Below are positions 6,871-11,813 of a stretch of 11,813 nucleotides of DNA, piece by piece (the stretch's first letter is position 1; every line of letters begins with the position of its first letter). The translations under genes and the position numbers were made by a program. The notes below the pieces were generated by a model. The model ran no database searches, was not told the DNA's origin, and saw only the letters and a program-made list of their open reading frames with translations. The stretch is taken from positions 1-11,813 of the forward strand of contig URYI01000051.1 in NCBI GenBank assembly GCA_900552055.1, given 5' to 3'. The DNA is from an uncultured Eubacteriales bacterium (GTDB lineage Bacteria > Bacillota > Clostridia > Christensenellales > QALW01).

Positions 6871-6899
6871 TTGACTTTTTGTATATTTTATGATATATG
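6871..6899 (+). promoter_or_regulatory. Promoter of the flippase/glycosyltransferase operon
   Basis: TTGACT (6871-6876), a 17-base spacer and TATATG (6894-6899) are preceded by TGA, which makes an extended -10. Transcription would start near 6906, leaving a leader of about 128 bases before the ATG at 7034. Confidence 0.55.
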
Positions 6900-7033
6900 G
6901 TATTAGGATAATATATATCAGAGTACTTTGTCGTGCTGTATATATAGTCGGCCGAATCCGGATGTCCTTCATTTAGAAAGCGGCTGGATATATTGCGTAC
7001 GGCGTTTAAAAATAAAAGAGAAAAGGAAGCTGT

Positions 7034-8182
7034 ATGAGCGGGGATACTTCCAACAAAAAAGTTTCGGTTGCGCAGGCCACCAAGGAGAGCCTGGATGCGG
7101 CCGTAAAGCGTACAAGCAAGCGAAAGAAAATTTTGGTGCTGCTTTTTGTACTGTTAAATGTGGTGACTATAGGCGTTACGGCGCTCATTGAATTTACAGG
7201 TTCGGATTCGGAGACTGCCGACAATCTGAATTTTACCGGGCTTAAGCTGCACTTTTTGCTTGTTGCGTTTTTGGTGTTCTGCGCGGTGCTGCTGGTGGAA
7301 ACCATTAAATATGCGGTTATGCTTAAGGCGACCACAAATAAATTTCATCCGGGCATGGCGTTTCAGGTGGCGGCGCTGGGAAAATATTATGATAACGTAA
7401 CCCCAATGGGGTCTGGAGGCCAGCCCTTCCAGGTGCATTATCTGTCCAAGCGCAACATACCTTTCGGCGTTGCTTCGGCTCTGCCCATAGTAGGCTTTTT
7501 GATGAATCAGTTTGCCTTTATGCTGCTTATGCTCATTGGGGTAATTATTAATACCAGCCGCAGCTTTGTCGCCAGCCCGGTGCTTTTGGCATCAGCGTAT
7601 ATAGGCATGATATTTTATATTGCGGTGCCCCTTATGGTGGTGCTGTTCACCTTCATGCCTAAGGTGCTGGGAGGCATACTGAGGTTTCTGGTGCGCGTGG
7701 GGCATAAGCTGCATTTAGTTAAGCATCCGGATGAAACCACTATTAAGGTACTGCATAATATGGAGGCCTACAGACAGAGCCTGGCGGCTATGAGCAAGAC
7801 CAAATTTCTGCTGATAGTTGTATTTATTTTTTCGCTGGGCTATCAGATATGCATGTGCTCCATACCTTATTTTGTGCTTAAGGCTTTTGGTGCGGGGAAT
7901 GCATTTATAGATATATTCTTTATGTGCGTGTATACTTATGCAGCCGTTACCTATATTCCCACTCCGGGAAATGCCGGTGCCGCCGAGGGTACCTTTTATG
8001 CGCTTTTTAAGACCTTGAAAAGCGGGAATATTTTCTGGGCCATGTTAATCTGGCGTTTCTTAAGCTATTATATGTTCCTTATTACGGGAGTAGGCATATA
8101 TATTTATAATTTCGTTAAAAAAAGACGTGCGCACAAATCTGAAATGGATATTGAAGGCGGGGGAGAGGCGGACAATGCTTAG
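7034..8182 (+). CDS. Flippase-like membrane protein (LPG synthase transmembrane family)
   Basis: This 382-residue integral membrane protein is of the UPF0104 / lysylphosphatidylglycerol synthase transmembrane family. A basic cytosolic N-terminus (about 1-32) is followed by hydrophobic segments near 33-52, 72-96, 145-173, 180-206, 257-282, 288-310 and 333-358, and a charged tail. Two family motifs are visible: YYDNVTPMGSGGQPFQ (about 118-133) and PTPGNAGAAEGTF (309-321). It lacks the soluble aminoacyltransferase domain of MprF, so it is not a complete lysyl-PG synthase. Relatives are thought to move or help build lipids and are often paired with glycosyltransferases. ATG 7034 has AAGGAAG just upstream. 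The stop overlaps the start of the glycosyltransferase, which argues for a joint role in the envelope (inference). Confidence 0.85.
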   Translation: MSGDTSNKKVSVAQATKESLDAAVKRTSKRKKILVLLFVLLNVVTIGVTALIEFTGSDSETADNLNFTGLKLHFLLVAFLVFCAVLLVETIKYAVMLKATTNKFHPGMAFQVAALGKYYDNVTPMGSGGQPFQVHYLSKRNIPFGVASALPIVGFLMNQFAFMLLMLIGVIINTSRSFVASPVLLASAYIGMIFYIAVPLMVVLFTFMPKVLGGILRFLVRVGHKLHLVKHPDETTIKVLHNMEAYRQSLAAMSKTKFLLIVVFIFSLGYQICMCSIPYFVLKAFGAGNAFIDIFFMCVYTYAAVTYIPTPGNAGAAEGTFYALFKTLKSGNIFWAMLIWRFLSYYMFLITGVGIYIYNFVKKRRAHKSEMDIEGGGEADNA

Positions 8183-9353
8183 GACGGCTCAGTTTATAGA
8201 TACTTATTTTCCTGTTATAGACGGTGTTATAAGAACGGTATATAACTATGCTTATTATCTTAACGAGCAGACTGATTACTGCTGCGTTTTTGCTCCGCGG
8301 TACAAGGGCTATAAGGATGACGATTCTCCCTTTGACGTGTTTCGGACGGCAGGACTTAAAATACCCTTTATAGGCTATTCCTATTCCATGCCCAAATTAA
8401 GCAAGGCTGCATATGACGTAATTAAAACCAAGGATTTCGATTTGTTCCATGCTCATTCACCCTTTCAAATGGGCTATTATGCTCTTTCTATGGGTCATAA
8501 GATGGAGATACCGGTAGTTGCTACTTTTCATTCCAAATATTATGACGATTTTAAGCGGGTGACAAAAAGCGAAGTCATGGCGCAGCTGGTGGTGGATACC
8601 ATAGTTAAATTCTATGAAAAAGTGGATTCGGTCTGGTCGGTAAACAGGGGAACGGCCGGCACCCTGCGCGACTACGGCTATAAGGGAGACATATTTGTAA
8701 TAAATAACGGCACTGATATGGTTTATCCGGATGACGCCGATAAGCTCATAGAGGAAGCCCGCAGCCGCTTTGGACTGCCTGAGGATAAAAAGCTTATTCT
8801 TTTTACCGGACATTTAATCTGGCAGAAAAACCTCAAGCTCATTTTGGATACCATTAAGCTGCTGGCCGGGGCGCGCCAGGATTTTTTAATGGTATTTGTG
8901 GGTACGGGCTATAATGAAAAAGAGATAAAAAAATATGCTGAGGAACTTGAACTGGAGCCTTATGTGCGTTTTCTGGGACAGATAGAGGATAGGAAGCTTT
9001 TGCAGGGCATGTATGGCGCCGCAACGCTGTTTTTCTTTCCCTCGGTATACGATAACGCGCCGCTGGTAGTCAGGGAAGCGGCGGTAATGAAGCTGCCTTC
9101 TCTGCTGGCGGACGACGCTAACGCCGCAGAGGGCGTAGAGGACGGTTCAAACGGCTTTACGGCGCCGCCTGAAGCAGAGGATATGTTTGCCAAGCTGAAC
9201 GCTTTGCTGGACGATTTGCCGGCTTTAAAGCTGGCTGGGGAGCGTGCGTCAGAAACCATACCGATACCATGGGAAAAGCTTGTTTCAGAAGTGGCTGTGC
9301 AGTATATGCGTATATGCGCGGAATATAAACTGAAGCATAAAAGCGGTGAATAG
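8175..9353 (+). CDS. GT4-family glycosyltransferase
   Basis: This 392-residue retaining GT-B glycosyltransferase resembles the diacylglycerol glucosyl/mannosyltransferase group. The N-terminal acceptor domain starts RTAQFIDTYFPVIDGV, with a flexible glycine-type loop, and includes FHAHSPFQMGYYAL (91-104). The donor-nucleotide domain has LILFTGHLIWQKNL (207-220), FVGTGYNEKEI and, at 289-301, PSVYDNAPLVVRE. The last is the E-x7-E site with Asp293 in the first position and Glu301 in the second. I chose ATG 8175 because it follows GGGGGAGAGG, whereas the earlier in-frame ATG at 8127 lies deep inside the upstream gene. It overlaps that gene's stop by 8 bases, so translation is probably coupled. 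The likely product is a glycolipid or envelope glycan, with the flippase-like partner handling the lipid; donor and acceptor are not determinable. Confidence 0.88.
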   Translation: MLRTAQFIDTYFPVIDGVIRTVYNYAYYLNEQTDYCCVFAPRYKGYKDDDSPFDVFRTAGLKIPFIGYSYSMPKLSKAAYDVIKTKDFDLFHAHSPFQMGYYALSMGHKMEIPVVATFHSKYYDDFKRVTKSEVMAQLVVDTIVKFYEKVDSVWSVNRGTAGTLRDYGYKGDIFVINNGTDMVYPDDADKLIEEARSRFGLPEDKKLILFTGHLIWQKNLKLILDTIKLLAGARQDFLMVFVGTGYNEKEIKKYAEELELEPYVRFLGQIEDRKLLQGMYGAATLFFFPSVYDNAPLVVREAAVMKLPSLLADDANAAEGVEDGSNGFTAPPEAEDMFAKLNALLDDLPALKLAGERASETIPIPWEKLVSEVAVQYMRICAEYKLKHKSGE

Positions 9354-9377
9354 CGGCTTGCCTTAAGGAGGGGCATT

Positions 9378-9398
9378 GGGCATTAAATTTAAATGCCT
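9378..9398 (+). terminator. Weak hairpin after the glycosyltransferase
   Basis: GGCATT (9379-9384) pairs with AATGCC (9392-9397), with a G-T pair outside and a 7-base A+T loop, 25 bases after the stop. There is no T run. It may end the operon, or it may only be A+T-rich symmetry before the tRNA promoter. Confidence 0.3.
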
Positions 9399-9416
9399 GC
9401 ATTAATTAATATTGTA

Positions 9417-9445
9417 TTGACAACTGCCGCGGTATTTGTTATAAT
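9417..9445 (+). promoter_or_regulatory. Consensus promoter of the tRNA-Ser pair
   Basis: TTGACA (9417-9422), exactly 17 bases, then TATAAT (9440-9445) make a full sigma-A consensus, as expected for stable RNA. A leader of about 50 bases with a CAGGC/GCCTG hairpin (9457-9470) precedes the first tRNA. Confidence 0.85.
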
Positions 9446-9502
9446 GACCCTTGCATCAGGCAAATGCCTGGAAAGAAGCCGCTTCAGGCAGTGAATGAAT
9501 AA

Positions 9503-9591
9503 GGAGAGATGTCCGAGCGGTTTATGGAGCTGGTCTTGAAAACCAGTGATACCGAAAGGTACCGGGGGTTCGAATCCCTCTCTCTCCGCCA
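9503..9591 (+). tRNA. tRNA-Ser (anticodon UGA)
   Basis: The acceptor stem GGAGAGA pairs with TCTCTCC (9581-9587), followed by the G discriminator base and an encoded CCA. The anticodon stem CTGGT/ACCAG encloses loop CTTGAAA with anticodon TGA at 9537-9539. A long variable arm (TACCGAAAGGTA type) and the T arm GGGGGTTCGAATCCC confirm a class II serine tRNA. It reads UCA and probably other UCN codons. Confidence 0.97.
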
Positions 9592-9609
9592 TATTGGTTA
9601 TTTTTATTC

Positions 9610-9701
9610 GGAGATGTACCCAAGTTGGCCGAAGGGGCGCCCCTGCTAAGGGTGTAGGTCGGGTTACCGGCGCGAGAGTTCAAATCTCTCCATCTCCGCC
9701 A
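9610..9701 (+). tRNA. tRNA-Ser (anticodon GCU)
   Basis: Acceptor GGAGATG pairs with CATCTCC (9691-9697), then G and an encoded CCA. The anticodon loop CTGCTAA has GCT at 9645-9647. The long variable arm (TAGGTCGGGTTACCGG region) and GAGAGTTCAAATCTCTC T arm mark it as serine. It reads AGC and AGU. It lies 18 bases after the first serine tRNA and shares its promoter. Confidence 0.97.
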
Positions 9702-9728
9702 AAAGCCCTGAATATAATCAGGGCTTTT
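9701..9728 (+). terminator. Terminator of the tRNA operon
   Basis: AAAAGCCCTGA (9701-9711) pairs perfectly with TCAGGGCTTTT (9718-9728) around a 6-base loop, ending in a T run followed by ATTATT. The first arm begins at the last base of the second tRNA's CCA. The loop and the first base of the right arm spell TATAAT (9713-9718). Confidence 0.85.
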
Positions 9729-9756
9729 ATTATTAATAAGTATAGGAGGAAAAATT

Positions 9757-10269
9757 ATGAAAAAGTTTTGGGTTTTGCTGATGTGTGTTGTAATGTGTCT
9801 CGGCTTGATAGCTTGTAATTCCGAGCCGGATGATACTGACCGTGATGACGATGCCAGCGCGGCTGCGACGCAGACAATGGAGGCGGTAAGCACCGCAACC
9901 GTTTCCGCGACTGTCTCTACGCCCACGCCTGAGGCTACTTCTGCCTCTGGAGTTACTTTAGAGCAGTTTATAACGCTTATTCAGCCGCAGGTTGACGCTA
10001 TGGCAGATAGCGTGGAAGCAAACGGCATGACGCTGGAAATTATCGCAAGAGATAATTCTCTGGTTTACAGTTATCAATATATTGTTGATTTAGGCGATTT
10101 GTCTGTCGTTGGGGAAGCTCTTGATGCGGCTATGGAGCAGGAACTGTTTTCTTCTACTTTTGATGGCGTTCTTGAGCAGCTTAAAAGCGTGGTACCTGAT
10201 GCAGAATCTGTTATTGTTGAGTATCTATCTCAGGATGGGCAGTTAATTGCTTCCAAGGAATTTAAATAA
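9757..10269 (+). CDS. Small secreted lipoprotein, possible DUF4854 domain
   Basis: This 170-residue protein starts with a lipoprotein signal peptide: MKKFWVLLMCVVMCLGLIAC, with the lipobox LIAC and lipid-bearing Cys20. Residues 21-65 are a low-complexity linker, acidic then Ser/Thr/Ala/Pro-rich, typical of surface lipoproteins spanning the wall. Residues about 67-170 form a compact mixed domain (VTLEQFITLIQPQVDAMADS, EIIARDNSLVYSYQYIVDLGD, VIVEYLSQDGQLIASKEF) that resembles clostridial DUF4854 lipoproteins; this assignment is from memory and is moderate. Its function is unknown. ATG 9757 has a strong AGGAGG at 9744-9749, 7 bases upstream. Only 28 bases separate it from the tRNA terminator, so it depends either on read-through or on a promoter overlapping that terminator. 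Confidence 0.85.
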   Translation: MKKFWVLLMCVVMCLGLIACNSEPDDTDRDDDASAAATQTMEAVSTATVSATVSTPTPEATSASGVTLEQFITLIQPQVDAMADSVEANGMTLEIIARDNSLVYSYQYIVDLGDLSVVGEALDAAMEQELFSSTFDGVLEQLKSVVPDAESVIVEYLSQDGQLIASKEFK

Positions 10270-10276
10270 TATTTAT

Positions 10277-10303
10277 TATTGTCTGCATATATTTGCAACA
10301 ATA
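10277..10303 (+). terminator. Possible hairpin terminator after the lipoprotein gene
   Basis: TATTGT-C-TGCA (10277-10287) pairs with TGCAACAATA (10294-10303) with one bulged C and a 6-base loop, eight bases after the stop. No T run follows, so termination strength is doubtful. Confidence 0.4.
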
Positions 10304-10579
10304 GTATCAACATACGCTAATGCGATTTAAAAGGCTGCTGCATTTGTGTTTCTGCCGTATTGCTTTCTGATTTGGCTTCGCGCGGAGTCCCGCTGCTGTT
10401 AAGTACCTTGCAGTAGCGCATAAGAGGTTTTAGCTCTGCGGCCCAAGGCCATGGCGATTTATGCGTTTTCACAGCAGATATATGGTCAAGAGCGTGAGAA
10501 CACGTGCCGGCCGGAAATAAGGGCTAGAACAGGCAATTTGCATTGACGTATTATTTCTTGCAGATCAAAAAAGATTTTT

Positions 10580-10620
10580 AAAAACCTAATGCTGGTAATT
10601 TATATCGGCATTAGGTTTTT
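10580..10620. terminator. Strong bidirectional terminator without an obvious gene
   Basis: AAAAACCTAATGC (10580-10592) pairs perfectly with GCATTAGGTTTTT (10608-10620) around a 15-base loop, giving an A tract before and a T tract after, so it can act on either strand. It is 311 bases past the lipoprotein stop. Either the lipoprotein transcript has a long 3' end, or an unrecognised transcript ends here. Confidence 0.75.
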
Positions 10621-11059
10621 ATTCGCTATATATGCTTTTTTGTTGACCAGGCTGGCGCGAGAGGGGTCTTTATTAGCTGCTGTGTTTTTAAGAAAAGCCA
10701 ATATCAGGCACCGGCGTTAAGCGGGCACCTTTAATTTCATAGCGTTTTTGCATAGCGTCCTTTTGCAAGGAATAATAAGAATAAAGAGGATAGATGAATT
10801 AATGAGCGGATAGCATGCGTATTGATTCTGTTTGCCAGGGGGGGATACGATGCTCACTCCATAAATATAAATCAGGCTTTGCGCTGCATCCGCTTATAAG
10901 GGATAATACGCCGTTGTCTTTATATAAATCAGATTTTATATTGCAACCATTTGCGGTTCAAATTGATGGAATCTGTACTTCTGGATATGCTGCTGTTACG
11001 TCTGTTTAAACGCTTTTCTATTATGAATATTTAAATTCTGACTTCTGCCCTGGGAATTG

Positions 11060-11130
11060 TCTGGATTTAAGGCGGAGAATGAAGGAGTACCGGGGGAGTG
11101 CGCCGGCTGAGGGCAACACGGTTAACCGGA
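11060..11130 (+). repeat. Structured repeat element, copy C
   Basis: The core AAGGCGGAG...GTACCGGGGG...TGCGCC...TGAGGGCAACACGG matches copy B over about 52 bases at roughly two thirds identity by eye. The outer stem is TCTGG (11060-11064) and TTAA (11067-11070) pairing with TTAA (11122-11125) and CCGGA (11126-11130), with a 2-base bulge. Its sequence is unrelated to the stems of A and B. The right arm overlaps a downstream CCGGAA/TTCCGG hairpin (11126-11141), so the two structures exclude each other. Confidence 0.55.
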
Positions 11131-11184
11131 ACATTTTCCGGCTGAGGCGTATCATTACTTGTATATTGATGCTAAACTTAGGTA

Positions 11185-11213
11185 TTGCATTTTTATATTT
11201 GCTATGATACAAT
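11185..11213 (+). promoter_or_regulatory. Promoter of the coiled-coil protein gene
   Basis: TACAAT (11208-11213) is preceded by TGA, forming an extended -10. TTGCAT (11185-11190) stands 17 bases upstream as a weak -35. The start near 11220 gives a leader of about 67 bases. Confidence 0.55.
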
Positions 11214-11286
11214 TATAAGGGTATATTTTAATGGCATATTCAGAAATATAAGAAAGCATTGTTTTATTTGAAGGGAGTGTCTGAAC

Positions 11287-11586
11287 GTGGATATTAATGA
11301 GCAGATTCAGAATTTGACAGAACGTATCCAATTCCTGGAACAGAAATTAGCCAGCATATCTTTAAATGAGGCAAAAGAAGTAACTTTTAATAGCTGTCCA
11401 ATAGGGGATATTACCGTGGGAGCTGATTGTAAGCTTGATTTTCATAACAGTTCGTTCGGGGCGGTAATTGATGCAGATGTAGATGAAGCAGAGGAACGCG
11501 TGGATGATTTAGAATGCAGGCTAGATGAAATCAATGCACGGATTGATGAGGCAGAATCAAGACTTGACGAAATGGATAACGACTAA
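11287..11586 (+). CDS. Small two-part coiled-coil protein, function unknown
   Basis: I do not recognise this 99-residue protein. Residues 1-30 form an amphipathic coiled-coil helix (MDINEQIQNLTERIQFLEQK). Residues about 32-60 are non-helical with beta-type alternation (VTFNSCPIGDITVGADCKLD, then FHNSSFGAV). Residues 72-99 are four near-perfect heptads: VDDLECR, LDEINAR, IDEAESR, LDEMDND. It is strongly acidic, has three cysteines (37, 48, 77), and has no signal peptide or membrane segment, so it is probably cytosolic and oligomeric (inference). It starts with GTG at 11287; AAGGGAG ends 9 bases upstream, and an extended -10 promoter lies upstream. It has no neighbour in the window that suggests a partner. 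Confidence 0.75.
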   Translation: MDINEQIQNLTERIQFLEQKLASISLNEAKEVTFNSCPIGDITVGADCKLDFHNSSFGAVIDADVDEAEERVDDLECRLDEINARIDEAESRLDEMDND

Positions 11587-11616
11587 TACCTGTTTTGTTC
11601 AGGGAGAAAACAGTAT
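11586..11616 (+). terminator. Hairpin immediately after the coiled-coil gene
   Basis: ATAC-C-TGTTTT (11586-11596) pairs with AAAACAGTAT (11607-11616) with one bulged C and a 10-base loop, starting at the last base of the stop codon. There is no clean T run, so it is a candidate terminator only. Confidence 0.4.
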
Positions 11617-11740
11617 AAAGATAACCTTTTATGCTTAGCTGCATATTGGCATGGCTCAGCTCCCTTATATGAGAAGCGCCAAAGTGTTTATTATGACTGC
11701 CTGAAAATATCTACCCTAAATTGACAAGGGCATATACGGT

Positions 11741-11803
11741 CAGGACAGGGCTGTTTCCGTGTCCTGCTGTGTTGCTTTTCGCTCCGTGTACGTCCAGTAC
11801 ACG
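11741..11803. other. Two hairpins at the right edge
   Basis: CAGGACA (11741-11747) pairs with TGTCCTG (11760-11766), with GG/CC inside. CGTGTAC (11785-11791) pairs perfectly with GTACACG (11797-11803) around a 5-base loop. The window ends 10 bases later, so it cannot be told whether these are terminators, a leader of the next gene or the end of a mobile element. Confidence 0.4.
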
Positions 11804-11813
11804 TCGTTCAAGC

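Larger units (their letters stand above)
6561..7033. other. Divergent spacer between pyk and the flippase operon
   Basis: No gene is supported here. It holds the pyk leader, a layered hairpin (6670-6733), and a promoter for the flippase operon (6871-6899) followed by a leader of about 128 bases. The leader shows only short G+C complementarities (around 6948-6990) and no riboswitch that I recognise. Confidence 0.6.
10270..11286. other. About 1 kb with no firm gene
   Basis: Contents seen: a hairpin after the lipoprotein; CGCTGCTG/CAGTAGCG (10391-10398, 10411-10418); a strong terminator (10580-10620) with no gene before it; an 8-base direct repeat CATAGCGT (10738-10745, 10751-10758); a 64-codon frame (10815-11009) without a good ribosome site but with an internal 57-base repeat; structured repeat copy C (11060-11130); a CCGGAA/TTCCGG hairpin (11126-11141); and the promoter of the last gene. 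Confidence 0.55.

Noticed and set aside
9680..11813. Integration of an accessory segment at the tRNA-Ser 3' end
   Set aside because: I see no second copy of the tRNA 3' sequence to the right and no integrase gene, so there is no evidence for an attachment site.

Overview
The window looks like chromosomal DNA of an anaerobic, low-to-mid G+C Firmicute of the class Clostridia, probably gut-associated. The evidence is a glycyl radical enzyme (oxygen-sensitive chemistry), strong purine-rich ribosome binding sites, tRNA genes with encoded CCA, and lipoprotein and glycosyltransferase sequences of clostridial type. No rRNA, transposase, integrase, CRISPR array or phage gene is visible.

Layout. Positions 67-948 (minus) encode an AraC-family regulator with an abnormal C-terminus. 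It diverges across about 120 bp, which hold a good minus-strand promoter and an inverted repeat, from a short glycyl radical enzyme (1068-3047, plus) ending at a strong hairpin. No activating enzyme is present. After a gene-poor stretch comes an HD-domain phosphohydrolase (3513-4112, minus). About 1 kb without a convincing gene follows, then pyruvate kinase (5142-6560, minus). On the plus strand, 7034-9353 form a two-gene operon: a flippase-like membrane protein (LPG synthase transmembrane family) and a GT4 glycosyltransferase whose start overlaps its stop. Next comes a near-consensus promoter driving two tandem tRNA-Ser genes (UGA, GCU) and a terminator, then a small lipoprotein (9757-10269). 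The last 1.5 kb is mostly intergenic, with an orphan terminator, a short repeat-containing reading frame and a 99-residue coiled-coil protein (11287-11586).

The most unusual signal is in the spacers. A small element occurs three times (3278-3363, 4567-4647, 11060-11130) with a conserved core: AAGGC-(A/G)-GA, then a G-rich inner hairpin, then TG(A/G)GG and an AAC-type tail. Each copy is closed by an outer stem that pairs within the copy but has a different sequence in each. That pattern suggests a structured RNA or a folded dispersed repeat. A second stem-bounded element (4442-4539) lies directly beside one copy.

How the genes relate: the regulator probably controls the radical enzyme, and the flippase/glycosyltransferase pair probably acts on envelope lipid or polymer. 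The other genes look like independent units. The substrate of the radical enzyme, the job of the HD protein, and the roles of the small proteins cannot be read from the sequence.
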